Made by a program: the position numbers and the translations under genes | Notes under the pieces: generated by a model | The model's input: the letters and a program-made list of their open reading frames with translations, nothing else | Told to the model about the DNA's origin: nothing | Database searches by the model: none | Shown: piece after piece, positions 54,601-63,939 of the stretch | How the letters are laid out: every line of letters starts with the position of its first letter | How positions within the stretch are numbered: the stretch's first letter is position 1 | Assembly (NCBI GenBank): GCA_035651595.1 | Contig: DASRFJ010000360.1 | Span: 3,053-67,052 of the forward strand | DNA: 64,000 bases | Source of the DNA: JAFARZ01 sp035651595 | GTDB lineage: Bacteria > Actinomycetota > Actinomycetes > Streptosporangiales > Streptosporangiaceae | Direction: 5' to 3'

Positions 54601-57012
54601 ATGGCCGGCGGCATCGTCCCGTTCCGGCAGTTCGTGCTCAAGGTCTGCAGCCGCTGCGACCTGGCATGTGACCACTGCTATGTCTACGAGCACGCCGATC
54701 AGAGCTGGCGCGCCAAGCCAAAGATGATCTCGGATGAGATCGTCGCCATGGCGGCCGACCGGATCGCGAGCCATGCGCGCCAGCACACGCTGCCGGAGGT
54801 CCGGATAATCCTCCATGGCGGCGAGCCGCTGCTCGCTGGCAAAAGCAGGCTTGCCTGGATATGCGCGCGGCTCCGCGAGGTAATCGAGCCGGTATGCCGG
54901 CTCGATCTCCGGATACACACCAACGGCGTGCTGCTCGACGAACAGTTCTGCGAACTGTTCGCGGAACACCGCGCGATGATCGGGATCTCCCTGGACGGCG
55001 ACCGGGCCGCCAACGATTTGCACCGCAGGTACGCCGACGGGCGCAGCAGCTACACCCAGGTGATAGCCGCGATCGAACTACTGCGGACCGAGCGTTTCCG
55101 GCCGCTGTTCGCCGGCCTGCTGTGCACCATAGACGTACGCAACGACCCGCTCGCCACCTATGCCGCCCTGGCCGCGCTGCAGCCGCCGCATATCGACTTC
55201 CTCCTCCCGCACGCCACCTGGGAACAGCCGCCGCCCGCCGCGGCGCCCGGGCGTACCCCGTACGCCGACTGGCTGACCAAGATTTACGACAGGTGGGCGG
55301 GGGACCCGCGGCGGATACCGGTGCGCCTGTTCGACTCGGTGATCGCCACGACTCGCGGGGGGCACAGCACCACCGAGTCGCTCGGCCTTGCCCCGGTCGA
55401 CCTGGCGGTCATCGAGACCGACGGGACAATCGAGCAGGCGGACTCGATCAAGGTCGCCTACGACGGAGCACCGCGGACCGGCCTCGACATCCGCCACAGC
55501 GACCTCGACGAGGCCGCCAGGCACCCCTCGATCACCGCACGGCAGCGAGGGCTCAACGGATTGTGCGCGACCTGCCGCGGTTGTCCGGTGGTCACCAGCT
55601 GCGGCGGCGGACTATACGCGCATCGGTACCGTGACGGCACCGGCTTCGACAACCCGTCGGTCTACTGCGCCGACCTCAAGAAGCTCATCACGCACGTCAG
55701 ATCCGGCCAGCGAACGGGCACGGCCGGGCACCGGATGCACACGCTGCCGGGCGAGGACTTCACCGCGCTGGCAGCCGGGCATGGCGGGGAGCAGGCAGTC
55801 GCGAGGCTTGCCGCCGCGAATCTCAGCATCACCCGCGCGCTGCTCGGGCAGGTCCGTGAGCGGACCGCGAGCACCCCTGTGCTCGACGCCGCCTGGGAGA
55901 TCCTGACCACGCGGGACGCCGCCGCGCTTGACGAGGTGCTCGCCCACCCGTACATCAGGGCCTGGGCCGTGCGGTGCCTGCGCGAACCGGCGGTGCATGC
56001 CGCGCATCTGGCCGCAATCGCCGCGGCGGTCGCGGTCCGCTCGGGCCTTACCGCGAAGCTGACGGTCCCGGTGCGCGACGGCTACGTGCACCTGCCCACG
56101 CTCGGCAGGCTGCGAACCGAGCCAAACGCCCGGACCGGAACGGCGACGGCGACGGTCATCACCGGCACGGACTGGATGGCCATCAGGACGGCCGACGGCA
56201 CCGAACTTTCCGTGAAGCTCACGTCAGCGCAGCCAGAAGCCGTCTGGCAGCCGGTCCGCCGGATACGGGCGGCCGGCACCGTGGTTGCCCTGGAAGACAC
56301 CGACCCCTACCGGGACTCTCATCAGTGGCGTCCGGCGCCGCGCCTGTCCAGCAGCGAGATCGACCGTTGGCAGCGCGGCTACCAGGACGCATGGGAGCTG
56401 ATCGGGCTCGACTACCCCGGCTATGCGTCAGGCCTGGCCGCGGGGCTGACCACGATCACGCCACTGGCGGGGGCAGCACCCGGAGCCGACATCAGCGCGG
56501 CCGCCCGGCAGGCTTTCGGCGCGATAGGCGCCGCGCTTCCCGCCGAGGCAAGCGGCGGCGGGGCCATTCTCGCGCTGCTGCTGATGCACGAGTTCCAGCA
56601 CATCAAGCTCGCCGCGCTGCTCGACCTGTTCGACCTGTGTGACCCAACCTGCACCCAGCTGTTCTACGCACCATGGCGGGATGATCCGCGACCGGCGGAA
56701 GCGCTGCTGCAAGGTATGTACGCACATGTCGCGGTGACCGATTTCTGGCGGGTTCGGCGGCACCGGCTCGCCGGTGAACAGGCCAGGATGGCGGCATCGC
56801 GATTCGCGCTATGGCGGGCACAGACCATGGATGCGGCGCGGACCTTGGCTGCTTCCGGTGCCCTCACCCCTCTTGGCCAGCGGTTTGTCGCCGGGATGCT
56901 GGCGACGTTGCACGAATGGCGCGCGGAAGCGGTCCCTTCTGATGCGGCCGACTTGGCCCGCCGGTGGGCGGAGCGACACCGCGCGGCCTGGGACGCCAAG
57001 GAACTCGCATGA
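54601..57012 (+). CDS. fxsB: FxsB radical-SAM/SPASM maturase fused to HExxH domain
   Basis: 803 residues. Radical-SAM domain (1-300) with CX3CX2C at C19-C23-C26, GGEP (73-76) and ISLDGD. A SPASM-like cluster region at 320-356 has C322, C325, C328, C334 and C356. A linker follows, then a C-terminal domain (about 570-800) with HEFQH at 663-667, the HExxH peptide-modification domain usually fused or adjacent in these systems. The first half should form the Phe-Ser cross-link in FxsA; the second may bind zinc and act as a protease or hydroxylase-like enzyme, unproven. ATG 54601 lacks a clear ribosome site. The stop overlaps the acetyltransferase start (ATGA). Confidence 0.95.
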   Translation: MAGGIVPFRQFVLKVCSRCDLACDHCYVYEHADQSWRAKPKMISDEIVAMAADRIASHARQHTLPEVRIILHGGEPLLAGKSRLAWICARLREVIEPVCRLDLRIHTNGVLLDEQFCELFAEHRAMIGISLDGDRAANDLHRRYADGRSSYTQVIAAIELLRTERFRPLFAGLLCTIDVRNDPLATYAALAALQPPHIDFLLPHATWEQPPPAAAPGRTPYADWLTKIYDRWAGDPRRIPVRLFDSVIATTRGGHSTTESLGLAPVDLAVIETDGTIEQADSIKVAYDGAPRTGLDIRHSDLDEAARHPSITARQRGLNGLCATCRGCPVVTSCGGGLYAHRYRDGTGFDNPSVYCADLKKLITHVRSGQRTGTAGHRMHTLPGEDFTALAAGHGGEQAVARLAAANLSITRALLGQVRERTASTPVLDAAWEILTTRDAAALDEVLAHPYIRAWAVRCLREPAVHAAHLAAIAAAVAVRSGLTAKLTVPVRDGYVHLPTLGRLRTEPNARTGTATATVITGTDWMAIRTADGTELSVKLTSAQPEAVWQPVRRIRAAGTVVALEDTDPYRDSHQWRPAPRLSSSEIDRWQRGYQDAWELIGLDYPGYASGLAAGLTTITPLAGAAPGADISAAARQAFGAIGAALPAEASGGGAILALLLMHEFQHIKLAALLDLFDLCDPTCTQLFYAPWRDDPRPAEALLQGMYAHVAVTDFWRVRRHRLAGEQARMAASRFALWRAQTMDAARTLAASGALTPLGQRFVAGMLATLHEWRAEAVPSDAADLARRWAERHRAAWDAKELA

Positions 57013-57785
57013 ACTCCGGCGACCTCGCCCGTGGCCTGCTGGCACTCGGGCTGGAAGCCGGCATGACAGTGCTCGCGCACGCGTCGTTGCGCTCACTTGG
57101 CAGCGTCGATGGCGGTGCGGAGACCGTCATCGATGCCCTGCGCGAGGTCCTTGGGCCGGCCGGGACTCTGGTGGTAGCCACCGCCACAGAGGAGAACTCC
57201 ACCACTTCGCGCGCCCACCAGGCCCGCATCGCCGGGATGACCACGAAGCAGGTCCGCGAGTTTCGCGCCGCCATGCCACCCTTCGACCGCGCGGTCACCC
57301 CGGCGGGCACGGGACGGATCGCCGAGGCAGTACGTACGATGCCCGGTGCGATCCGCAGCGCGCATCCCCAGTCCTCGTTCGCCGCGATCGGCCCGCTGGC
57401 GCGCCGGCTGATGCGGCAGCACAAGATCGTCTGTCACCTCGGTGAGGACTCACCGCTCGGCAAGTTGTACACGTCCGGGTCCTGGATCTTGCTGGCCGGC
57501 GTCGGGTATCAAGCGTGCTCGGCGCTGCACCTCGCCGAGTACCGCTATGTGCAGACGCCCCCGCAGCAGACCTACCGATGCGTCATACGGTACCGGGGAA
57601 AACCCGTGTGGCGGGCGTACCGTGACGTCGTTCTTGATGACAGCGATTTCACTGACATTGGTGTAACGCTCGATAAGGAAATCGTCTCTCACTACGGCCA
57701 CATCGGTAGTGCCGAGTGCCGCCTGATGCCCCTGAAAGAAACAGTGGACAGTGCGACGGAATGGATGCGTACGCACCGCACTTAG
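57009..57785 (+). CDS. AAC(3)-family N-acetyltransferase within the fxs cluster
   Basis: 258 residues, antibiotic_NAT family: VLAHASLRSLG, LVVATATEE, RSAHPQSSFAAIGPLA (about 116-131), LGEDSPLGKLY and LLAGVGYQACSALHLAEYR. The family acetylates the 3-amino group of aminoglycosides with acetyl-CoA, but many members have other substrates. Its ATG overlaps the fxsB stop by 4 bases, so it is co-translated with the maturase. A role in tailoring or neutralising the FxsA product is more likely than resistance to an outside drug. ATG 57009 was chosen over 56964 because of this overlap. Confidence 0.9.
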   Translation: MNSGDLARGLLALGLEAGMTVLAHASLRSLGSVDGGAETVIDALREVLGPAGTLVVATATEENSTTSRAHQARIAGMTTKQVREFRAAMPPFDRAVTPAGTGRIAEAVRTMPGAIRSAHPQSSFAAIGPLARRLMRQHKIVCHLGEDSPLGKLYTSGSWILLAGVGYQACSALHLAEYRYVQTPPQQTYRCVIRYRGKPVWRAYRDVVLDDSDFTDIGVTLDKEIVSHYGHIGSAECRLMPLKETVDSATEWMRTHRT

Positions 57786-57810
57786 ACGAGTTCCGTTCGT
57801 ATTCCCAGAT

Positions 57811-57836
57811 GATCACATTACACTTATAGTGTGATC
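57811..57836 (+). promoter_or_regulatory. operator palindrome over an fxsC promoter
   Basis: Outer arms GATCACA (57811-57817) and TGTGATC (57830-57836) flank an inner ACACT-TAT-AGTGT (57820-57832). TATAGT at 57825-57830 is a perfect -10 box within it. Transcription would start near 57837, about 25 bases before the fxsC GTG. Confidence 0.65.
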
Positions 57837-57861
57837 ACTGCTTGCGATCAGGAGGGGGCGG

Positions 57862-59157
57862 GTGTCGGGAAATCTGGTTTCGGCTGCCCACGAAGCTGCC
57901 CAAGGTGCCGCGCCTTATTTCTTCCTCAGTTACGCGCACACGCCCAAACACGATCCAGCGGATCCGGACGATCCGGACGCGTGGGTAGGAACGCTCTACG
58001 CCGACCTGTGCAAGCACATAATGGCGCTTTCCGATCTGCCGGTCGGCGCCAAGCCCGGCTTTATGGACCGCGAACTCCGCTCTGGCAACCTCTGGCCAGC
58101 GACGTTGTCTCACGCCCTGGCGACCTGCCGGGTATTCGTCCCGCTGTACTCACGCAGGTATTTCGAGAGCGAGCAATGCGGCAGGGAATGGTACGCCTTT
58201 TCCGGGCGAGTGCTGGACGCCGAAGCGAAGGGCGAGCGGCGAACCGCGGCGATCATCCCCGCCATCTGGGTGCCGATGAATACGGAGTCGATGCCGGAGG
58301 CCGCCAGGAACATCCAGTTCGGCCACCACGAGCTCGGCGACCAGTATGTGGCCCACGGGTTTTACGGCATCATCAAGCTTTCGCGGTTCAAGGAAGCCTA
58401 CGAGATGGCGGTCTACGAACTCGCCCGCCGTATCGTGCGGGTCGCCGAGCAAGAGCCGGTTTCGCCAGGCACGCCCGCGGATTACCGCATGCTGGAGAGC
58501 GCATTCAGCCTGGCCGGGCAGCGTGATCCGGGCGCGCGGCGGCTGCGCATCACGGTCGTCGCGCCCAGCGCGGATAACCTCCCGTCTGGCCGGGGTTCGT
58601 ACCACTACGGGCACAGCCCGCTGCACTGGAACCCGTACCGTCCTGATTCGGTGCGCTCACTCGCCGAGCACGCCTGCGACCTGGTGCGGAACCTCGACTA
58701 CCGGCCCGATGTCGGCGACCTCGACGAGCATGCCGAGGCGCTGACCGGGAACGGTCCGCCGACGGCACCCGGACTGGTCCTGGTGGACCCGTGGGCGGCC
58801 GCTCAGCCGGAGTGCGCGGCCGCGCTCCAGCGGTTCGACGCGCTGGAGAAGCCATGGATCCAGGTAGTGGTGCCGTGGAATCGCGTTGACCGCGAGACCG
58901 CGGATGCCGGGTCCGGATTGCGCGACGGCCTCGACAAATCGCTGCGGAACAAGCTCGCCGAGGGACGCGCCACGTCCGCGATGGCCGTGCGCGGCGTCCC
59001 CTCCCTCGAGGACTTCAATTCGGTGCTGCCCGCCGTGCTACGCACGGCGGTCCGGCAATACCTCAAGCATGCCAAGGCGCATCCTCCCGCTGGGCCAGCG
59101 GTCGAGAAACCGAGGCTGCTCTGGCCGACGACTGATTCGGAGCGTTTCGATGACTGA
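57862..59157 (+). CDS. fxsC: FxsC TIR-like protein
   Basis: 431 residues. An N-terminal TIR domain (about 18-190) has APYFFLSYAHTPKHD, FMDRELRSG, VFVPLYSRRYFESEQCGREW (candidate catalytic E109) and IIPAIWVPM. A C-terminal domain (about 225-400) is characteristic of the family: LRITVVAPSADNLPSGRGS, HWNPYRPDSVRSLAEHA and WIQVVVPWNR. TIR domains with the conserved Glu can cleave NAD+; others only bind proteins. GTG follows AGGAGGGGG by 5 bases. The stop overlaps the fxsT start (ATGACTGA). It has its own promoter/operator. Confidence 0.93.
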   Translation: MSGNLVSAAHEAAQGAAPYFFLSYAHTPKHDPADPDDPDAWVGTLYADLCKHIMALSDLPVGAKPGFMDRELRSGNLWPATLSHALATCRVFVPLYSRRYFESEQCGREWYAFSGRVLDAEAKGERRTAAIIPAIWVPMNTESMPEAARNIQFGHHELGDQYVAHGFYGIIKLSRFKEAYEMAVYELARRIVRVAEQEPVSPGTPADYRMLESAFSLAGQRDPGARRLRITVVAPSADNLPSGRGSYHYGHSPLHWNPYRPDSVRSLAEHACDLVRNLDYRPDVGDLDEHAEALTGNGPPTAPGLVLVDPWAAAQPECAAALQRFDALEKPWIQVVVPWNRVDRETADAGSGLRDGLDKSLRNKLAEGRATSAMAVRGVPSLEDFNSVLPAVLRTAVRQYLKHAKAHPPAGPAVEKPRLLWPTTDSERFDD

Positions 59158-62100
59158 GGGGCAGATCGCGACCTTCTACTCTTACAAGGGCGGGACAGGG
59201 CGGACAATGGCTCTGGCCAATACCGCGTGGATTCTTGCCAGCAACGGCCTGAAGGTGCTCGCCGTCGACTGGGATCTTGATTCCCCCGGGCTCCACAAGT
59301 TCTTCCATCCGTTCCTGGACCCGGCGAAGATTGTCGCCACGCCCGGCATTATCGAGCTGATCACCGACTACGCACTGGCCGCCACCAGGGAGGAATCGCG
59401 GCCCGGCGACTGGCATCTGGACTACGCCCGGATCCTCCGGCACGCCGTATCGGTCAACTGGAAGCATTTCCCGGAAGGCGGCACGCTGGATTTCGTCAGC
59501 GCCGGCCGGCAGAACCGGGACTACGCGACCGCCGTCACCGCCATCGACTGGGATAACTTTTACGAGCGGCTCGGTGGCGGCCAGTTCTTCGACGCGCTTC
59601 GGGCCGACATGAAAGCCAACTACGATTACACGCTGATCGACAGCCGCACCGGACTCAGCGACATCGCGGACATCTGCACTGTGCACTTCCCGGACATCCT
59701 CATCGACTGCTTTACGCTCAGCGACCAGTCGATTGAGGGAGCGGCCGCGGTGGCGAGGTCCGTCGACGACCGGTATCACACCAGGAACATCAGGATCCTT
59801 CCGGTGCCGATGCGGATCGACGATGCGGAGAAGGAGAAGCTCGACGCCGGCCGGACCCTGGCCAGGACACGGTTCCACCGGTTCCCGCGCGACATGTCAG
59901 ACAGCGAGGCGAACCTGTACTGGGGCTCGGTCGAGATCCCGTATAAGCCCTTTTACGCGTTCGAGGAGATGCTGGCCACGTTCGGCGACGCGCCAGGGCA
60001 CTCCGCGTCCATGCTCGCCGCCTTCGAACGGCTGACGAGCGCGATGACGATGGGCCAGGTTACCGGCCTTGGCGCGATGGACGAGGACCTGCGGCTCGAG
60101 TACCAGGCGGCGTTCACCAGGCGACGGACCGCGCCGCGCGCAGACCTGTATCTCAGCTACGTTCCCGAGGACCGGATGTGGGCCGACTGGATCGCTTCGA
60201 TCCTTGGCCAGGCCGGATTCCGCGTGCAGCGCCAGACGACCGCGGCGGCCGGGGCCATAGTCCGTGAGGAGGCACAGCGGAGCGCCGCGTCCGCGGGCCG
60301 GACGATCGCCGTCCTCTCCGCGGCCTATCTTCGTTCCCCGCACGCACGTGGCGTGTGGGACTCGCTGGCCGCGTCCGATCCGGCCGGCACGAGCCGACGG
60401 CTGATCCCGGTCCGGGTGGGCGAGGTGCCGCTGACCGGGCCCTTCGGCGATCGGACCGTGGTGGACCTGACCAGGCGGGACGCCGCCGGGGCGAAGGAGG
60501 AGCTGCTGCGAGCCCTCGGCTACGTCGCCAGCGCGGTTGAGCATCCGCTGGACCCGGCGGTACGCGAGCCGCGGTTCCCGCGGGCCATCCCGCTGGTGTG
60601 GAATGTGCCGACCCGCAACGCCGCGTTCACCGGGCGAAATGAGGTCCTGGAGAAGCTGCGCGATCAGCTGGCCAGCGCCAGTACCGCGGTCGTACTGCCG
60701 CTGGCCCTGCACGGCCTTGGCGGCGTCGGGAAGACTCAGGTCGCACTGGAGTACGCGCACCGCTACCTGGCGGATTACGACGTCGTATGGTGGGTGTCGG
60801 CGGAACAGCGTGAGCTCATCAGCTCCCGCCTCGCTGAACTGGCTGGCAAGCTCGGCCTCCGGGTCGGCGACAACGTTGCCGAAGCGGCGCAGGTAGCCTG
60901 CGACGCACTGCGGCGCGGCGCACCGTACAGCAACTGGCTGCTCGTCTTCGACAACGCCGACACGCCTGAGCAGCTCGAGCCGTTCCTTCCCGGCGGGCCC
61001 GGCCATGTGCTCGTCACCTCGCGCAACCCCGTCTGGTCCCGGGTGGCCGAGCCGGTGGAGATCGACGTGTTCGCCCGCGCCGAGAGCATCGAGCACCTGC
61101 GCCGACGGGTCCCGTCGCTGTCCGACGCGAACGCCGGGATGGTGGCCGACAAGCTGGGTGACCTGCCCCTGGCGATCGAGCAGGCGGGCGCCTGGCTCGC
61201 GGAGACCGGCACTTCGGCGGCGGCTTACATCAAGGAACTCGACACCCAGCTCACCAGCGTGCTTGCGCTCAACCAGCCGACGGACTACCCGGTACCGGTC
61301 GCGGCGACCTGGCGCGTGTCGTTCGAGCGGCTCCGCGCCCATTCGCCTGCCGCGGCGCGACTGATGGAGTTGTGCGCGTACTTCGCGCCAGAGCCGATCT
61401 CGCTCCAGCTGCTGTACAGCGACGAGATGATCCAGTCTCTGGTGCCCCTGGATGACCGGCTGAAGGAGCGGATCGTCCTTGGCCAGCTGACCCGCCAGAT
61501 CACCAGGTTTGCCCTGGCCAAGGTCGACCAGGGCAGCAACTCCTTCCAGGTACACCGGCTGGTCCAGGCGGTCATCCGGGACCAGATGAAGGACGTGCGG
61601 GAACGTGACGACGCCATGCACGAGGTGCACCGGGTCCTCGTCGGCGCCCGCCCGCGGCAAGGTGACACCGACAACCCGGAGAACTGGCCGCGTTATGACC
61701 TGATCTGGCCGCATCTCGCGCCGTCGGAAGCCTACGAGTGCGATGAGGAGGAGACCAGGCAGCTGCTCATCGACCGCGTGCGGTATCTGTGGAAGCGCGG
61801 CGATTTCACCGAGGCGCTGAGCTTCGGCAGACGGCTCGCGGACCGATGGAAGAGCCAGCTCGGCGAGAACGACAGGCAGACGCTCTACCTGCGTTTCCAC
61901 CTCGCCAACGTGCTTCGCTCGCAGGGCAAGTACGCCGAGGCAAGGGACGAGGACGCGGATGTCCTGCAGCGGCAGCGGGAGACGTTGCAGGACGGCCATC
62001 CGCACATCCTGCAGACCAGCGGCAGCCTTGCCGCGGACCTACGCGGCCTGGGCGAGTTCGCCCAGTCGCTGGAAATGGACCGCCGGGCGTACGACAGCCT

Positions 62101-63073
62101 CAAGGACATCTTCGGCGAGGACCACCCCAGCACGCTGTCGGCCGCCAACAACCTTGCCGTCGACCTGCGCTGGGTCGGCGAGTCCTACAAGGCACGCGAA
62201 CTGGACTCCGACACCCTCGTCCGGCGGCGCATCGTGCTCGGTGACCGGCATCCGTACACGCTGCACTCCGAGTCCATGCTGGCCCGGGACATGCGCGAGA
62301 CCGGCGAGTTCGCCGGGTCAGCCGAACTGCTGCGGGACACCTACCAGCGGTATGTCGACGTGCTGGGCGAGAATTTCGTGGACACGCTGCGCACCGCCAA
62401 GTCGCTTGCCGTATCGCTGCGCAAGGTCGGCGACTACGACGAGGCGCTACGGCTCACCAAGGACACCCACGAGCGCTACCTCGAGCACTACGGTGCGGAT
62501 CACCCCGACACGCTGACGTGCACGCTGAACCTCGCCTGTGACCTGTCCGCGCTCGACGACAAGTCCTCGGCACGTGACCTGACAAACAAAGTCATCTCCG
62601 CATACCAGCGCACGCTTGGTGCCGAGCACCCGTATACCCTGGCTGCCGCGAATAACCAAACGACATACCTGCGTGGCCTGGGCTCCCTTGACTCCGCCAG
62701 GGAACTGGCCGAGCAGACGCTTGGCACGCTCCGCGCCAGGCTCGGCCCGGATCATCCGTTCTCGCTGTCATGCGCGATCAACCTCGCCAACTGCCTGTGT
62801 GACATTGGCGAGCTGGCGCAGGCCGAAGCGCTGCAGAGCGAAACCATCGCCCGGCTCCGGGAAACTCTCGGTCCGCGTCACCCGGACACGCTGGTAGGCG
62901 AGGCCAACCTCGCGGTCACCATGCGGGAAAGCGGCCGGGCGGAGGAGGCGGTGCTGCTACAGGAGGAGGTTGTCGCCGCGATGAGCACTGTCCTCGGCGA
63001 AGGCCATCCCAACGTCACCGCGTTGCGGCGATGGCGTCACCAGAACCGGGACCTCGAGCCTCAGCCCATCTGA
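59150..63073 (+). CDS. fxsT: FxsT: KGGVGR-type ATPase, TIR, NB-ARC and TPR protein
   Basis: 1307 residues in four parts. (1) ParA/MinD-like ATPase 1-300 with FYSYKGGTGRTMALANTAW, where Arg18 replaces the second Walker Lys (the KGGVGR variant), and VDWDLDSPG. (2) TIR-like domain 330-465 (DLYLSYVPEDRMWADWIAS) that has Val402 where the catalytic Glu should be. (3) NB-ARC with Walker A GLGGVGKT (522-529), WLLVFDNAD and DLPLAIEQAG. (4) TPR/kinesin-light-chain-like repeats from about 870 to the end, each near 42 residues (HPxTL motif). It looks like a STAND sensor that recruits FxsC. Convergent with a hydrolase gene, overlapping 13 bases. Confidence 0.94.
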   Translation: MTEGQIATFYSYKGGTGRTMALANTAWILASNGLKVLAVDWDLDSPGLHKFFHPFLDPAKIVATPGIIELITDYALAATREESRPGDWHLDYARILRHAVSVNWKHFPEGGTLDFVSAGRQNRDYATAVTAIDWDNFYERLGGGQFFDALRADMKANYDYTLIDSRTGLSDIADICTVHFPDILIDCFTLSDQSIEGAAAVARSVDDRYHTRNIRILPVPMRIDDAEKEKLDAGRTLARTRFHRFPRDMSDSEANLYWGSVEIPYKPFYAFEEMLATFGDAPGHSASMLAAFERLTSAMTMGQVTGLGAMDEDLRLEYQAAFTRRRTAPRADLYLSYVPEDRMWADWIASILGQAGFRVQRQTTAAAGAIVREEAQRSAASAGRTIAVLSAAYLRSPHARGVWDSLAASDPAGTSRRLIPVRVGEVPLTGPFGDRTVVDLTRRDAAGAKEELLRALGYVASAVEHPLDPAVREPRFPRAIPLVWNVPTRNAAFTGRNEVLEKLRDQLASASTAVVLPLALHGLGGVGKTQVALEYAHRYLADYDVVWWVSAEQRELISSRLAELAGKLGLRVGDNVAEAAQVACDALRRGAPYSNWLLVFDNADTPEQLEPFLPGGPGHVLVTSRNPVWSRVAEPVEIDVFARAESIEHLRRRVPSLSDANAGMVADKLGDLPLAIEQAGAWLAETGTSAAAYIKELDTQLTSVLALNQPTDYPVPVAATWRVSFERLRAHSPAAARLMELCAYFAPEPISLQLLYSDEMIQSLVPLDDRLKERIVLGQLTRQITRFALAKVDQGSNSFQVHRLVQAVIRDQMKDVRERDDAMHEVHRVLVGARPRQGDTDNPENWPRYDLIWPHLAPSEAYECDEEETRQLLIDRVRYLWKRGDFTEALSFGRRLADRWKSQLGENDRQTLYLRFHLANVLRSQGKYAEARDEDADVLQRQRETLQDGHPHILQTSGSLAADLRGLGEFAQSLEMDRRAYDSLKDIFGEDHPSTLSAANNLAVDLRWVGESYKARELDSDTLVRRRIVLGDRHPYTLHSESMLARDMRETGEFAGSAELLRDTYQRYVDVLGENFVDTLRTAKSLAVSLRKVGDYDEALRLTKDTHERYLEHYGADHPDTLTCTLNLACDLSALDDKSSARDLTNKVISAYQRTLGAEHPYTLAAANNQTTYLRGLGSLDSARELAEQTLGTLRARLGPDHPFSLSCAINLANCLCDIGELAQAEALQSETIARLRETLGPRHPDTLVGEANLAVTMRESGRAEEAVLLQEEVVAAMSTVLGEGHPNVTALRRWRHQNRDLEPQPI

Positions 63074-63939
63074 TCCGGCCGGATCAGCCACGCCAGCACG
63101 TCCGGCGCGACCCGCAGCGCGTCGAAGTGCGCGGCGCCTGGGTGGACCACGCTGATCGCGCCGGGGATCCGCGCCGCCAGCCAGCGGGTATGCGCGACGG
63201 GTGAGAACACGTCGTCCTCGCCGTGCCAGAGCAGGACCGGTGTCTCGATCCGCGAGGGATCAAATCCCCATGGAGAGCAGAACGCCAGCGCGTCATCGAT
63301 CCAGCCATCCGCGGAGTTCCGCGTCGCCTCGGCAAATGACCGCGCGAGCAACGCCCGGATACCGGCGTCAGCGACCACCCGCCTGTCCGCTTCCGTCAGC
63401 TCCGAGTAGATCTCGGCGACGTAGCCGGACGGATCGGCCTTGATCTGGGCTGCCGCGTGAACCAGCCGCACGGTCAGGATCTCGGGATCGTTGGCGGCGA
63501 TCGTGTACTCGCCGACGTTGTAGGTGGTCATCCCGTCGAACCAGTCGAGCCCTTCGGCCGTCCACGGGGCCAGGCTGACCAGCACGGCGGCGCGCACCAC
63601 CCGCTCCGGCAGCAGCGCCGCGCAGGCGAGCGCGTGCGGTCCGCCACCGGACCGGCCGAGGACCGAGAAGCGCTTCAGGCCGAGCGTGTCGGCGATAGCC
63701 GCGACGTCGCTGGCCACATCGGCGACCCGGCGCGCCATGAGCCGGTCTGACTTCCCGTAGCCGGGCCGGTCGAAGCTGATCAGCCGCACCCCCTGCCCAT
63801 AGAGCACCTTTTCCCTGGGAAACGGGCCGAGCCTGCTGCCTGGGGTTCCGTGTAGCAGGACGACAGGCAGGCCGCTGGGATCGCCAGCGATCTTGACTGC
63901 CAGCCGACGCCCGTCTGACGTGTGTACGAACGTGGTCAC
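63061..63939 (-). CDS. alpha/beta-hydrolase
   Basis: 292 residues. VVLLHGTPGSRLGPFP gives the oxyanion region, RLISFDRPGYGKSDRL and LGRSGGGPHALACA hold the nucleophile elbow (G-R-S-G-G), VLLWHGEDDVFSPV the acid and GAAHFDAL the catalytic His. The substrate is unknown; members of this group include esterases and haloperoxidase-like enzymes. No signal peptide. It is convergent with fxsT with a 13-base overlap of coding ends, so it is probably not part of the fxs system. Confidence 0.92.
   Translation of the reverse strand: MTTFVHTSDGRRLAVKIAGDPSGLPVVLLHGTPGSRLGPFPREKVLYGQGVRLISFDRPGYGKSDRLMARRVADVASDVAAIADTLGLKRFSVLGRSGGGPHALACAALLPERVVRAAVLVSLAPWTAEGLDWFDGMTTYNVGEYTIAANDPEILTVRLVHAAAQIKADPSGYVAEIYSELTEADRRVVADAGIRALLARSFAEATRNSADGWIDDALAFCSPWGFDPSRIETPVLLWHGEDDVFSPVAHTRWLAARIPGAISVVHPGAAHFDALRVAPDVLAWLIRPDQMG

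Noticed and set aside
57009..57785. A plain aminoglycoside-resistance gene acquired horizontally
   Set aside because: Composition matches its neighbours and it is translationally coupled to fxsB, so a pathway role is more likely; no mobile element is nearby.
59897..62005. A 702-residue minus-strand open frame inside fxsT
   Set aside because: Shadow of fxsT, which has complete ATPase, TIR, NB-ARC and TPR motifs; the antisense product shows no fold-like pattern.
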